This document shows, in pieces, positions 53,503 through 63,201 of a stretch of 64,000 nt of DNA. This DNA comes from Aporhodopirellula rubra. GTDB taxonomy: Bacteria; Planctomycetota; Planctomycetia; Pirellulales; Pirellulaceae. The notes beneath the pieces were generated by a model that worked only from the letters and a program-made list of their open reading frames with translations, searched no databases and was not told the origin of the DNA. The stretch lies in NCBI RefSeq assembly GCF_014192335.1, contig NZ_JACHXU010000006.1, positions 62,001 through 126,000 on the forward strand, written 5' to 3'. Both the position numbers and the translations under genes were made by a program. Every line of letters starts with the position of its first letter. Within the stretch, counting starts at the first letter, position 1.

Positions 53503-55029
53503 ATGCTCTTCGATCTAGCTCAATCGACCATCACAAGCGAAGTCGGTGACGAACTTCAGTGGCTCAGTGGATTGCCGTGGTTGCTGCTTTTTTTGCTGAG
53601 CCTGCCGTTGATCATTGCCGCATATCGAACGCGAGTGTTCCCGACCGGTCTGTGGGCGAGCCTGCTCGGAGTGTCGATCGTCATCAGCGTGCTGTTTGTG
53701 TTTTCGCCTCAATGGCTCGTCGTTCTCGCGATGGTGGACGGGCTGATCTTCGTCGTCACGCTGATCGACTTTCTGCTGCTCTGGTGGGGCAGTGGGCGGC
53801 GACATGCAAACGGAATCGACGTCTCGCGAGAACTGCCTCGCACCGGATCGCTGAGAGTGCCTCTCGACAGCACACTGACAATCCGCAACAGGACATCGAT
53901 GCGTCTGATTGGCGAATTTTGTGACGACCTGCCCGAGCAATTTACGTCTGAACCGATGATGCACGATCTTGATTTGGCACCGGGGATGGAAACGACCGCC
54001 CGCAGCCAACTCACCGCCCATCGCCGCGGCGCCTTCAATCTCGAACGTTGCTATCTGCGGATCAACAGCCCGCTGCGATTGTGGCAGCGTCAGATCACGA
54101 TCGCCGTTCATGACCGCGTAAATGTCTATCCCGACATGAAACAATTGTCGGACTACGCAATGCTCGCTCGCACGAATCGTCTCAGCCTGATTGGGGTTCG
54201 GCGGACGCGACGGATTGGCCAGGACAGCGATTTCGAACGTCTACGCGACTACACACGTGACGACAATTATCGACACATTGATTGGCGTAGCACGGCGCGG
54301 CGGAACAAACTCACCGTTCGGCAATTCCAAAGCGATCAAAGCCAACGGCTGATCTTCATGCTCGACTGTGGACGCATGATGACCAACCAACGCGACGGAT
54401 ACTCACTGCTCGATCACGCCCTCAACGCGTCATTGATGATGGCGTACGTCGCGCTGCAACAAGGCGACTCCGTCGGGATGATTTGTTTCAGCAACAAGAT
54501 CCACGCGTACATCCCACCGCGCGGTGGCGCCAGCCAAATGAACCGGTTGCTGCAAGCGGGTTTCGATCAATTTCCGAGAATGGTGGAGTCTCGATACGAT
54601 CAGGCATTCTTGCATTTGAGTTCGCGCTGCAAACGTCGTTCACTCGTTACGCTAATCACGAACGTGGTCGACGAAGTCAACTCGGCGGTGGTCGGAGACT
54701 ATCTGTCAAACCTCACGGGCACCCACCTGCCGCTGGGCGTCCTCCTTCGCGACCGCGAGATGTTTGACGCAGCCGACGCTCCTCACAATGCGGCCCTGGC
54801 TGCGACTGCCTCGCAAGTCGCCGGTGAGCCGCCTCGCCCGTACACCGAAACGATTGACGACTTCACCATGTACCGCGCCGCCGCGGCCTCTGACATCTTG
54901 CTGTGGCGAGAGCAAGTTCTCACCGGGCTGCGACATCGAGGCGTGCTCGTGGTCGACGCCTTCCCGGACGAACTAACGGCGCCGTTGGTGAACCAATATC
55001 TCGAAGTGAAAGCGAAGCACTTGCTCTAG
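53503..55029 (+). CDS. DUF58 domain protein with N-terminal membrane helices
   Basis: This 508-residue protein has about three N-terminal helices (LPWLLLFLLSLPLIIAAYRT, LLGVSIVISVLFVF, LVVLAMVDGLIFVVTLIDFL) and a cytoplasmic DUF58 core with FERLRDYTRDDNYRHIDWRS, TARRNKLTVRQFQ and SQRLIFMLDCGRMM. DUF58 proteins usually pair with MoxR ATPases and VWA proteins, and a second such protein lies in the operon at 59455. This copy stands alone on the + strand. The long N-terminal region is typical of the larger DUF58 class. Its role is unknown. Confidence 0.9.
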   Translation: MLFDLAQSTITSEVGDELQWLSGLPWLLLFLLSLPLIIAAYRTRVFPTGLWASLLGVSIVISVLFVFSPQWLVVLAMVDGLIFVVTLIDFLLLWWGSGRRHANGIDVSRELPRTGSLRVPLDSTLTIRNRTSMRLIGEFCDDLPEQFTSEPMMHDLDLAPGMETTARSQLTAHRRGAFNLERCYLRINSPLRLWQRQITIAVHDRVNVYPDMKQLSDYAMLARTNRLSLIGVRRTRRIGQDSDFERLRDYTRDDNYRHIDWRSTARRNKLTVRQFQSDQSQRLIFMLDCGRMMTNQRDGYSLLDHALNASLMMAYVALQQGDSVGMICFSNKIHAYIPPRGGASQMNRLLQAGFDQFPRMVESRYDQAFLHLSSRCKRRSLVTLITNVVDEVNSAVVGDYLSNLTGTHLPLGVLLRDREMFDAADAPHNAALAATASQVAGEPPRPYTETIDDFTMYRAAAASDILLWREQVLTGLRHRGVLVVDAFPDELTAPLVNQYLEVKAKHLL

Positions 55030-55062
55030 CGACCGGGAATTGATCGACGCATGCTCGCTCGG

Positions 55063-57339
55063 TTACCAATCTCTTTCGACCGGGATCTGACGTTGTTGCT
55101 GCATCTGCTGCAATCGAAATCGTCGAATCATGTCTCGGTCGCGAATCGCTTGCAGCATTTTCATCGCCTCCTCAGCCGTCATTGGTCGGTCATCCTGCCC
55201 TGGCTCACCCGTTTGCCCCGCAACCGGCGGAACTGCTTTCTGCGATTTTGAATCCTCCGCACCGCTGTCGCTCGACAACTCCCCGCTGACGTCTTCGGGC
55301 GATGTTTCTTCGTCTTGAGATTCCGGCTCCGCAGACTCGTCATTCTGCGGCATATCCTGTTGAGTCTCTCCGTTTTGATCCGTCGACGGACTCGAATCCG
55401 GGGACTCATTTTCGCTCGGTTCGGACTGTGATTCGGACGGGGAATCTTGCTCGCCAGATTCCTGTGATTGCTGCTCAGACGGTTCTCCACCAGACTCTTC
55501 ACCTGATTGAGACTGCTCATCGGATTCTGATTGTTGTGATTGCGAATCAGAGTCCCCCGCGTCCTGTTGTGATTCCTGATCCTCTTGGTCGTCTTCGCCT
55601 TCGCTCTGGTTTGATTGCTGAGAACTCTGCTGATCCGAATTCTCGCGTTCTGCGTCCTGTTGTTCCGAATTTTGTTTTTCAGAATCCTTCTGATCCGAGT
55701 TTTGTTGCTGTTGCTGATCCTCGTTTTGCTGTTGTTGCTCTTGTTGTTCAATCGCCGCGAGTAGGCGAAGTGACTTTTCCAGATTCACGCGTGCGTTCAC
55801 CCAACTGGGCTTCAATCGCAGTGCCGAACGCAACGCATCAATGCCCCGGTTGAGTAACTCTTTCACTTGATCCGGTTGCACCGCCTCAGTCGACTGCGTT
55901 GGCAGCGGCGGCCCGTTCGATTCCGAATCTTTTGACGCGAGCATTTGCACCGCGTGAGCGTAGCAGGTGGTGCCCAAGTTATATCGCGCAGAGGCGGCGA
56001 CCTCGTCGTCGGATGCTCCGACCGCTCGCGAGAATTCATCTGCTGCTGCGGCGAAATCGCCTTGACGATACAGTTCGACGCCGTGGTTGTACGCTTGCGC
56101 GGGTTGGACGACCGCTGGCTGTTCCGCAGTCGCGGGCTGCCCATTCGCTTGTTCCGCAATCGACGTTTCCGCGATCGTTTGAGCAGACGCGGTGACCGGT
56201 GAGGCAACCATTGCTAGAGCGAATAGCATGGTCAAAGGTGCAACAGACCTAGTGGGCCCCGGCGTCGAATGTCTCCAGAAAAGTCTGCTCGCAAAATCAA
56301 TCAGTAACAATACGAACGCGGGCAACGCGAACCACTGAAACCGAGCCACGTACGCATCGACCTTGGCCGTTTCGAATTCGGTCGCCTGCATGCCGGCAAT
56401 GTACCGGTCGTAGATTTCACCCATGTCAACTTGTTTGGTTCCCGCCGGGATATACGCACCTTGGGTTTCCGTTGCGATCTCACGAAGAATCTCTCCGTTC
56501 ATTTTTGACCACACGGGTTGTCCTTGGTATTTGACATAACGACCACTTTCATGCTGGGGTCGGTCACGATCCACATCGGGGATCCGTGCTCCGGAACTCA
56601 TATCGCCGAGCCCGACGGTGAAGATTCGAATGTTCTCATCTGCATGCAGCCTTTTCGCCATTTTTACGGGCTCACTTTCTTGGTCTTCACCATCGGTCAA
56701 CACGACAATGATGCGATGTGAATTCGTTTTACTCAGAAACGCCCGACCTCCCGACTCAATCGCATCACCGAGCAGCGAACCGCCTCGCCGGACCGAACTC
56801 GGGCTCACGTCCTCGAGCAATTGACTGAAATCCTCGTAGTGGTTCGTCAACGGAATCGTTTGCCGTGTTTCGCCGGCAAAGACTAGCAGCCCAACGCGAT
56901 CCCCCGCCATCCGCTGAACCATATCGCGAATCATTTGCTTGGCCCGTTCGAGACGGTTGGGTGCAACGTCTTCGGCCAACATGCTGCGTGATACATCGAG
57001 CAAGAACATGATTTCGATGCCCTTTTGAGGCACTTCCTGTTCTGATTTCCCCCATCGAATATCCATCAACGCGATCGACAACAACCCGAATGAAACACAC
57101 GCAACCGCTGCGGAAACAATCCCGCCCAGCACACGATGTCGCGCACCGAACGATGACGTATCGAAGAAGTCATCGAGCCGATCTTCCGTTGCGAAACGAC
57201 GCTGGGCTCGGCGACGAAGTCCGACCACGACCAAACACATCATGCCCGCGATCAGGGCAGCGATCATCCACCACGCCGCCGTGGGATTCCCGATCATGCC
57301 GTCGTCGGGCAACCAATTCACCCAATCACTGGTACTCAT
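55063..57339 (-). CDS. VWA-TPR fusion protein (BatB/BatC-like)
   Basis: This 758-residue protein has an N-terminal helix (AAWWMIAALIAGMMCLVVVG), a second near residue 65, a von Willebrand A domain with the metal-binding MIDAS motif FLLDVSRSM, another helix pair, and TPR motifs (YNHGVELYRQGDFAAAADEF, then SRAVGASDDEVAASARYNLG). The last 190 residues are very rich in Gln, Glu, Ser and Asp. In many bacteria the VWA and TPR parts are separate BatB and BatC proteins; here they are joined. ATG 57339 overlaps the stop of the BatA-like gene by one base; the frame is open up to 57432 but would overlap more. Confidence 0.88.
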   Translation of the reverse strand: MSTSDWVNWLPDDGMIGNPTAAWWMIAALIAGMMCLVVVGLRRRAQRRFATEDRLDDFFDTSSFGARHRVLGGIVSAAVACVSFGLLSIALMDIRWGKSEQEVPQKGIEIMFLLDVSRSMLAEDVAPNRLERAKQMIRDMVQRMAGDRVGLLVFAGETRQTIPLTNHYEDFSQLLEDVSPSSVRRGGSLLGDAIESGGRAFLSKTNSHRIIVVLTDGEDQESEPVKMAKRLHADENIRIFTVGLGDMSSGARIPDVDRDRPQHESGRYVKYQGQPVWSKMNGEILREIATETQGAYIPAGTKQVDMGEIYDRYIAGMQATEFETAKVDAYVARFQWFALPAFVLLLIDFASRLFWRHSTPGPTRSVAPLTMLFALAMVASPVTASAQTIAETSIAEQANGQPATAEQPAVVQPAQAYNHGVELYRQGDFAAAADEFSRAVGASDDEVAASARYNLGTTCYAHAVQMLASKDSESNGPPLPTQSTEAVQPDQVKELLNRGIDALRSALRLKPSWVNARVNLEKSLRLLAAIEQQEQQQQNEDQQQQQNSDQKDSEKQNSEQQDAERENSDQQSSQQSNQSEGEDDQEDQESQQDAGDSDSQSQQSESDEQSQSGEESGGEPSEQQSQESGEQDSPSESQSEPSENESPDSSPSTDQNGETQQDMPQNDESAEPESQDEETSPEDVSGELSSDSGAEDSKSQKAVPPVAGQTGEPGQDDRPMTAEEAMKMLQAIRDRDMIRRFRLQQMQQQRQIPVERDW

Positions 57340-58424
57340 CACGTTAGCTCCCTCAACCAAAACGTTTGCAACACAACGCGAAGAAACAGCAAACACAGCA
57401 CGAGGGACAAAATCGGCGGCAAGGTCGCCCAACTCGTCGGATATTCTTCGACGGCGAGTTCCCGATATTCAACGAATTGTTTGGATTCGACTTTCGTTTT
57501 TTCGAGTTCATCGATTTCGCGATAAATCGCCTCGAGAGAATCCGTGTCGGTCGCACGGAAGTATTTCCCACCTGTCTTCTCCGCGATCGCCGTCAAAGTC
57601 GCCTCATCAATGTTCACCTCCATCGCCCGCAGCACCTCACGACCGGAAAAGGGATCACGAACGGGAAACGGAGCTTCCCCTTTGGTTCCCACCCCAATCG
57701 TATAAATCTTGATGCCGAGCGTTTCGGCGAGCTCTGCCGCTTGAATCGGTTCGAGTGATCCGGCGTTGCTCTCACCGTCGGTCAATAGGATGATGATCTT
57801 GCTCTTGATTTTGCTCTCTTCTCTCGCGTCGAGAGCATTGAGTTTTTCAGTCGCCAACGCGATCGCATCCCCGATCGCCGTTCCGTCTTCGGTACGTTGA
57901 TTGACGATCTGCGTCTGATTCAACATCGCGACGAGAAACCCATGATCGAGTGTCGGCGGGGTGATCGCGTCGGCGTAACCGGCGAAGGTGGCCAACCCCA
58001 CGAGATCATTAAACCGGCCCTCCAACTCATCTCCCCCGAGAACAAATTCGGACACCACATTCTTGATCGCCCTCAACCGATCAACCCTTTCGCCGTCAAT
58101 GCGAAAGTCCATCGCTTGCATGCTGCCGCTGCGGTCGACGACCAACTCGATGGCAATGCCCTCGCTGCTCGAAACGGTTCGCTGCCTTCCGTCGCGTGGG
58201 CGTGCGAGGGCGATAATCAGCCCAACCAACGCGAGCAACAACAACACATCGGGCAGCCAGATCAAACGTTGACGCAGTGTGCGTGGCAACTGAATCGCCG
58301 CATCGACATTGCTAAACGGGATCGATCCTTGATCTTGAAAAACCAAAAAACGTCGCCATACCAGAACCGGAATCAGCAACAACAACCACAAGTACGCCGG
58401 CGAATGAAAGAGCGATAGCATCAC
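57339..58424 (-). CDS. batA: VWA domain membrane protein (BatA-like)
   Basis: This 361-residue protein has N-terminal helices (YLWLLLLIPVLVWRRFL and LLLALVGLIIALA), a VWA domain with MIDAS DRSGSMQAMDF and ILLTDGESNAGS, and a C-terminal helix (LPPILSLVLCLLFLRVVLQT). This is the BatA layout from aerotolerance operons. It sits between the BatD-like and VWA-TPR genes. The start overlaps the preceding gene by 4 bases. VWA proteins of this group probably work with the MoxR ATPase in assembly or stress tolerance; the exact client is unknown. Confidence 0.85.
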   Translation of the reverse strand: MMLSLFHSPAYLWLLLLIPVLVWRRFLVFQDQGSIPFSNVDAAIQLPRTLRQRLIWLPDVLLLLALVGLIIALARPRDGRQRTVSSSEGIAIELVVDRSGSMQAMDFRIDGERVDRLRAIKNVVSEFVLGGDELEGRFNDLVGLATFAGYADAITPPTLDHGFLVAMLNQTQIVNQRTEDGTAIGDAIALATEKLNALDAREESKIKSKIIILLTDGESNAGSLEPIQAAELAETLGIKIYTIGVGTKGEAPFPVRDPFSGREVLRAMEVNIDEATLTAIAEKTGGKYFRATDTDSLEAIYREIDELEKTKVESKQFVEYRELAVEEYPTSWATLPPILSLVLCLLFLRVVLQTFWLRELT

Positions 58425-59458
58425 GCGTTCTCCTTCGCAGGGGAACTCGGTTCACGTCGGGTAGCCACGCGTCGCACCGCGTCGTCCACCGCATCACGAA
58501 ACGCATCGACGACTTCATCCGGAACGTTTTGATCGCGACGCGAATCGAATTTCAATCGGTCGGCACCGACGAACGCGAGACGCAGGCTTTCCAACTCCGT
58601 CTCTCCGTAACCTTGTTCGCTCAGCATTTCGATCAATCGCGTCCCGGATATCGCGGGTGCGGACATTCCCGATGCTCCGACCACGCTGACTTGCAAAACA
58701 CGTTTCAATGAATCAGCCGCATCGACGTATTCTGTCGGAGCATTCAGTGACCGATCTTTGAGCTCGTTTAACTGTTTGCGACACCACCTCATCGAACGAT
58801 CACGCCGACGTGACCACACCACGGCGACGCCCCCTAAAACTCCCGCAACAACTGCGAGAGCCGACCACCACAGTGTGCCGAATCCCGAGGCTGAACTTGA
58901 CTCATCCTGCAGCGAGATTTCCCCCTCGATGTCGCGAAACACGTCTGGCTTTGTTTGCTCTTCCGGATCCAATACGCTTACGACTTCGATCGCAACCGGC
59001 TCTGAGTTGCGGGTTCGTTCTTCCGCGCCATCATCACTCGCTTGCACCATCACTTCGATCGATGGAATCGTTTGGGTACCGAATTGCAACGTTTCGAGAT
59101 CGATCGTGCGCACCCACAGGCGATCATCGGAATCCGCAGTTTGCACGGGCACGTCAGGGGTATCCGTGACATTCAATACGTTGAACGCCCCGAGGGTTTG
59201 CTCCATCGATTGGAATCGAACCTGACTTCCAGCGGGCGCGACCACTTCAATCCGCATCATAAACGGTTCTGCGATCGCAACTCTCTTTTTCGAAACGATC
59301 ACACGTGGCGCATTCAATTCCGTCACATCATCGCGAGGAACGACAATCTGATTTGCGGAATCACCTGTGTCGGAAGATTGATCCTCCGCGGACAATCCAT
59401 TGGCGGACAGAACGATCCCTAGCATCAGAGCACAGGCCAGAGTTTTTTGAACCGTCAT
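58421..59458 (-). CDS. BatD-like membrane protein
   Basis: This 345-residue protein has a signal peptide (TVQKTLACALMLGIVLSANG), beta-rich extracytoplasmic part (VIVSKKRVAIAEPFMMRIEV, QFGTQTIPSIEVMVQASDDG), one membrane helix (FGTLWWSALAVVAGVLGGVA) and a charged cytoplasmic tail with a helix (WCRKQLNELKDRSLNAPTEY). The layout and place between DUF58 and BatA genes match BatD-like proteins. It is shorter than most BatD. Overlaps with both neighbours are 4 bases. Confidence 0.65.
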   Translation of the reverse strand: MTVQKTLACALMLGIVLSANGLSAEDQSSDTGDSANQIVVPRDDVTELNAPRVIVSKKRVAIAEPFMMRIEVVAPAGSQVRFQSMEQTLGAFNVLNVTDTPDVPVQTADSDDRLWVRTIDLETLQFGTQTIPSIEVMVQASDDGAEERTRNSEPVAIEVVSVLDPEEQTKPDVFRDIEGEISLQDESSSASGFGTLWWSALAVVAGVLGGVAVVWSRRRDRSMRWCRKQLNELKDRSLNAPTEYVDAADSLKRVLQVSVVGASGMSAPAISGTRLIEMLSEQGYGETELESLRLAFVGADRLKFDSRRDQNVPDEVVDAFRDAVDDAVRRVATRREPSSPAKENA

Positions 59459-60390
59459 TTACCCTGCCGTTCACGTCGGTGAAAATAACGCTGGAGCGGT
59501 TCGACAATGTCGTCGCCGGTCTGCAGGTGCAGTGGCATCCATTTCAAACGAGCGAACATCGCATCGCGAGCGTTCATTCGTTGCTGTGAGATTGCCTCGT
59601 ACTGCTGCCGCACACGGCGGCTGCCCGTATCGACCAACTGCACACGTCCCGTTTCGCTGTCCCGCAGCCGAATCAATCCTACACGGGGCAATCGCATCTC
59701 GCGTTCGTCGCCCACAATGATCGGAATCACATCGTGCCGCCGACTGAGTACCCGCATAGAACGTTCGAGCGATTTCTCAGCATTGGCTCGCTGAGTCTCA
59801 GATTGTGGCGAACCGGACTGCGGCACACTTCCGAGTAAAAAATCACTGATCCAAAAAACGACGCTGCGACGATGCGTGGTGCGATTGAAGTGGTCGATTG
59901 CGGCGACTAAGTCCGTCCGCGTTCCGACCGGATCGCAGTACAGCATTTCCCGGATTAGCCGCAGAACATGGCGTGATCCTTTTCGAGGCGGAATGTGTTT
60001 TTCAATTTGGTCGGTAAACAGCGTCAGTCCGACTTTGTCGTTGTTCTTGATCGCCGACATCGCCAATGTCGCACCGAGTTCGGTGACGAGTTCTCGTTTG
60101 GTTTGGTGCTGAGTCCCGAATCCGATCGACGGACTCAAATCGACGAGCAGCATGACCGCGAGTTCGCGTTCCTCGCGGAACAGTTTGACGAACGGCGTGT
60201 CACTGCGCGCAGTCACGTTCCAATCGATCGTGCGAACATCGTCGCCGACTTGGTAGGGACGCACTTCCTCGAACTCGATTCCCCGACCTTTGAATGCCGA
60301 ATGCCAACTGCCGGTGAGCAGTTCGTCGACGCGGTGGGAAGTTCGAAGTTGGATGCGTTTGATTTTCTTCAGCACCTCGCTCGGAATCAT
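59455..60390 (-). CDS. DUF58 domain protein of the MoxR operon
   Basis: This 311-residue cytoplasmic protein has the DUF58 pattern in EEVRPYQVGDDVRTIDWNVT, ARSDTPFVKLFREERELAVM and LLVDLSPSIGFGTQ, a VWA-like fold. It has no N-terminal helices, unlike the DUF58 gene at 53503. It follows the MoxR gene with a 4-base overlap and precedes the BatD-like gene with a 4-base overlap. It probably serves as an adaptor between the ATPase and membrane VWA proteins. Confidence 0.92.
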   Translation of the reverse strand: MIPSEVLKKIKRIQLRTSHRVDELLTGSWHSAFKGRGIEFEEVRPYQVGDDVRTIDWNVTARSDTPFVKLFREERELAVMLLVDLSPSIGFGTQHQTKRELVTELGATLAMSAIKNNDKVGLTLFTDQIEKHIPPRKGSRHVLRLIREMLYCDPVGTRTDLVAAIDHFNRTTHRRSVVFWISDFLLGSVPQSGSPQSETQRANAEKSLERSMRVLSRRHDVIPIIVGDEREMRLPRVGLIRLRDSETGRVQLVDTGSRRVRQQYEAISQQRMNARDAMFARLKWMPLHLQTGDDIVEPLQRYFHRRERQGK

Positions 60391-61394
60391 GGTACCGCCA
60401 CGTGGTCCATAATTTCACGAATGATGGATTCGCTCGTACGTTCTTCCGCCTCGGCTTCGTAAGTGATCATCACTCGGTGACGGAGCACATCGAGAGCGAG
60501 ATTCTGAACGTCTTCGGGCATCACATATCCGCGACCGTCCAGGAACGCGTTCGCTCGGGCGGCGAGAGCCAGATTGATCGACGCACGCGGTGAAGCTCCG
60601 AACTGGATCAGCCCCTCGAGGCTGAGCCCGTAGGCGGCCGGACGGCGCGTCGCCATGACGAGGTCGACGATATACCCTTCGATTTTCGGATCGATGAAGA
60701 CCTCGTCGACGTTCGCGCGAGCGGCCATGATTTCCTCGGGAGAGGTCACTCCGGAAATCTCGAACTTTGGCGCCGTTTTGCTCATCCGCCGCAGGATCAA
60801 TAATTCCTCGTCGCGTCCCGGATAGTCGACGATGACCTTCAGCAGAAAGCGATCCATTTGGGCTTCGGGCAACGGGTAAGTGCCCTCTTGTTCGACCGGG
60901 TTTTGCGTCGCCATCACGAGGAAGGGTTCCTCGAGCGGGAATGTCTCGCCGCCGATCGTCACCTGCCGTTCCTGCATCGCTTCGAGCAACGCACTTTGCA
61001 CCTTCGCCGGGGCTCGGTTGATTTCGTCGGCCAGGATGAGGTTTGAAAAAATCGGCCCCTTCTGAACGACGAAGCTCTGGTCCTGCGGCCGATAGACTTG
61101 CGTGCCGATCAGGTCGGCGGGCAAGAGATCGGGCGTGAACTGCAATCGCTGAAACTGGGTACTGATCGATTTCGCCAAACTCGCGACTGCCGTCGTTTTA
61201 GCGAGGCCTGGAACGCCCTCGATGAGCAAGTGTCCTCCGGTGAGCAAACCGATCAGCATCCGATGAACGAGTGCCTCTTGCCCTACGAGGACATGCCCGA
61301 TTTCGACCGCAATTCGACGAAACGGCTCGCTCGCTTGGGAAAAATCACTGCCGGCATGGCCCTCTTGCGGTGAAAATGGTTGAGATAAAGGCAT
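60387..61394 (-). CDS. MoxR-family AAA ATPase
   Basis: This 335-residue AAA+ ATPase has Walker A IEGVPGLAKTTAVASL, Walker B LILADEINRAPAKVQSALLE, and the MoxR signatures MATQNPVEQEGTYPLPEAQM and DRFLLKVIVDYP. MoxR ATPases act as chaperones for VWA proteins, here encoded just downstream. It is first in the operon. The promoter should lie in the 184-base region shared with the divergent cyclophilin gene. Confidence 0.94.
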   Translation of the reverse strand: MPLSQPFSPQEGHAGSDFSQASEPFRRIAVEIGHVLVGQEALVHRMLIGLLTGGHLLIEGVPGLAKTTAVASLAKSISTQFQRLQFTPDLLPADLIGTQVYRPQDQSFVVQKGPIFSNLILADEINRAPAKVQSALLEAMQERQVTIGGETFPLEEPFLVMATQNPVEQEGTYPLPEAQMDRFLLKVIVDYPGRDEELLILRRMSKTAPKFEISGVTSPEEIMAARANVDEVFIDPKIEGYIVDLVMATRRPAAYGLSLEGLIQFGASPRASINLALAARANAFLDGRGYVMPEDVQNLALDVLRHRVMITYEAEAEERTSESIIREIMDHVAVP

Positions 61395-61578
61395 TTCGAA
61401 GGGTTCGTTTGAAAACTAAATGACTGGGAATGCGAATAATCTATTCGACCGCAAACCGGGTTCGGTTCGTAGGTTGGGTTGGAACCCGATCGACGGATTT
61501 GGTTAAATACACCATTCTCACCGAGCAGGCCAGGACGATCGGCCGCTCTTCCCACCCCCACTGGAGTCCTCCCCAACG

Positions 61579-62187
61579 ATGGTTCACCGCACTTTCACGC
61601 TCATGCTCGTCACTTTGTTCGCTTCGATGTCGTTGTCGTCGGCTTCGGCTCAAGACGCGACCAAAGCGGAAGTCACCAACAAGGTTTATTTCGATGTCAC
61701 CATCGGTGGCGAACCTGCAGGGCGAATCGTGATGGGATTGTTTGGCAAAGACGTCCCCAAAACAGTCGAGAACTTCCGTGCTTTGTGCACAGGAGAAAAA
61801 GGTGATGGCAAGGCCGGCGTGCCTTTGGATTACGAAGGCAGTGCGTTCCACCGCGTCATCCCTGGCTTCATGTTACAGGGCGGCGACTTCACACGCGGTA
61901 ACGGAACCGGTGGCGAAAGCATCTACGGTCGCGACTTCGACGACGAAAACTTCAAATTTCGTCATTCGGTTCCTGGCTTGCTCAGCATGGCCAACGCCGG
62001 ACGCAACACAAACGGGTCGCAGTTCTTCATCACAACGGTCCCCACGCCACACCTTGACGGCATGCACGTCATCTTCGGTCGGGTGATCGAAGGCATGGAC
62101 GTGGTCAAAAAGATCGAATCGGTGGGCTCGAGCAGCGGTCGGACCCAAACGCTCGTTAAGATCAAAGAAGCCGGTGAGCTGAAGTAG
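61579..62187 (+). CDS. Exported cyclophilin-type peptidyl-prolyl isomerase
   Basis: This 202-residue protein has a signal peptide ([20 protein letters not shown], then SASA) and a full cyclophilin domain: [20 protein letters not shown] with the catalytic Arg, [29 protein letters not shown] and [20 protein letters not shown]. It speeds proline cis-trans isomerisation in the periplasm. ATG 61579 begins the signal peptide. It is divergent from the MoxR gene and has no clear operon partner. Confidence 0.93.
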   Translation: MVHRTFTLMLVTLFASMSLSSASAQDATKAEVTNKVYFDVTIGGEPAGRIVMGLFGKDVPKTVENFRALCTGEKGDGKAGVPLDYEGSAFHRVIPGFMLQGGDFTRGNGTGGESIYGRDFDDENFKFRHSVPGLLSMANAGRNTNGSQFFITTVPTPHLDGMHVIFGRVIEGMDVVKKIESVGSSSGRTQTLVKIKEAGELK

Positions 62188-62267
62188 GTCTCTCTCGAGC
62201 CTTCGGGCGATTCCGCCCTCATCGATCCATTTTGACGTCAGCCACAAATGGCTGACGCATTGCCATC

Positions 62268-62738
62268 ATGAAGCCAGCAACGATCAGCGAACTCAAAAAA
62301 GCACTCGCACCGTTGCCGCGTGAAGAGCTTCTCGACGCCTGCGTGCGTTTGGCCCGGTTCAAGGTCGATAACAAAGAGTTGTTGACCTACCTTCTTCTGA
62401 AATCGGATGACGAGGACGCTTACGTCGACGACGTGTGCGCCGAAATTAGCGAGTACTTACCGGCAACCCGAACGGTCCATAAAAAAACGCTGCGAAAAAT
62501 TGTTCGCACCATGGACAAGTGCATTCGGTATTCCGACAACAAGGAAACCGAACTGCAAATTCGGATTCACTTCTGTCGCCAAATCGTCGAACGAAAAATC
62601 TATTTCGGCCGTTGCCGCGTAAGCGCCAACATGTATTTGGCGCAAATCAAAAAGATCGAAAAAGCACTCGAAAAAGTACACCCCGACCTCCAATTCGACT
62701 TCCGAGAACAAATGATCGGGTTGGATGAGTATGTGTGA
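62268..62738 (+). CDS. Hypothetical protein, helical, 156 residues
   Basis: No family was recognised with confidence. The protein is rich in Lys, Glu and Leu and predicted to be mainly helical, with no signal peptide or membrane helix. It begins with KPATISELKKALAPLPREEL and has LLTYLLLKSDDEDAYVDDVC, then IRIHFCRQIVERKIYFGRCR. The start-of-helix ELKKxLxxLxxEEL and LLKSDDED patterns resemble small proteins found in Bacteroidetes and planctomycetes without known function. The ATG at 62268 is 80 bases after the cyclophilin stop, in the same direction. The codon pattern looks like that of real genes here. Confidence 0.65.
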   Translation: MKPATISELKKALAPLPREELLDACVRLARFKVDNKELLTYLLLKSDDEDAYVDDVCAEISEYLPATRTVHKKTLRKIVRTMDKCIRYSDNKETELQIRIHFCRQIVERKIYFGRCRVSANMYLAQIKKIEKALEKVHPDLQFDFREQMIGLDEYV

Positions 62739-62756
62739 TTTTGTGTTAGCGAAGTA

Positions 62757-63184
62757 ACATAGTCGACCATTTGCACCGCAAATGGATCCACAGCTAACCG
62801 CTCACACCAAAGCAAGTTAACCTGTGGGGCACACTCACCGTAGAGCGGCTCGGGTTCAGGGGACAAATTGCGGAGCAATTTGGCGACTATTATCCACCGC
62901 GAGGCAACATAGTCGACCATTTGCTCTGCAAATGGATCCACGGCTAACTGCTCAAACCAAAATAAGTTGACCTGTGATGCACACTCACCCCAGAGCGGTT
63001 CGGATTCAGGGGACAAATTGCGGAGCAATTTGGCAACTATCATCAACGCGAGGCAACATAGTCGACCATTTGCTCCGCAAATGGATCCATGGCTAACCGC
63101 TCACTCCAAAGCAAGTTGACCTGTGGGGCACGCTCACCCCAGAGCGGTTCGGGTTCAGGGGACAAATTTAGCGACTATAGGCAA
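62757..63184. repeat. REP/BIME-like tandem repeats, three units of about 150 bp
   Basis: Units start at 62757, 62907 and 63055. Each has hairpin A, CCATTTGC-NNN-GCAAATGG (62767, 62917 and 63066), preceded by ATAGTCGA. The first two also have hairpin B, CAAATTGC-GGA-GCAATTTG (62864 and 63014), followed by GCGACTAT or a variant. On opposite strands A and B share the same core, GCGGAGC in a stem plus CGACTAT, so each unit is a pair of inverted REPs. The third unit has lost hairpin B and keeps only AGCGACTAT. Open frames across it are repeat-derived. Confidence 0.88.
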
Positions 63185-63201
63185 TCAGATTCGAGAATGA
63201 A

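Noticed and set aside
55302-55853. A 183-codon + strand frame within the VWA-TPR gene
   Set aside because: It is the complement of the Gln/Glu/Ser-rich tail; its low-complexity translation is explained by that tail.
62600-63046. A 148-codon minus-strand frame with repeated VAKLLRNLSPE
   Set aside because: It is the translation of the REP/BIME repeat units and also overlaps the end of the 156-residue gene; it is not a supported gene.
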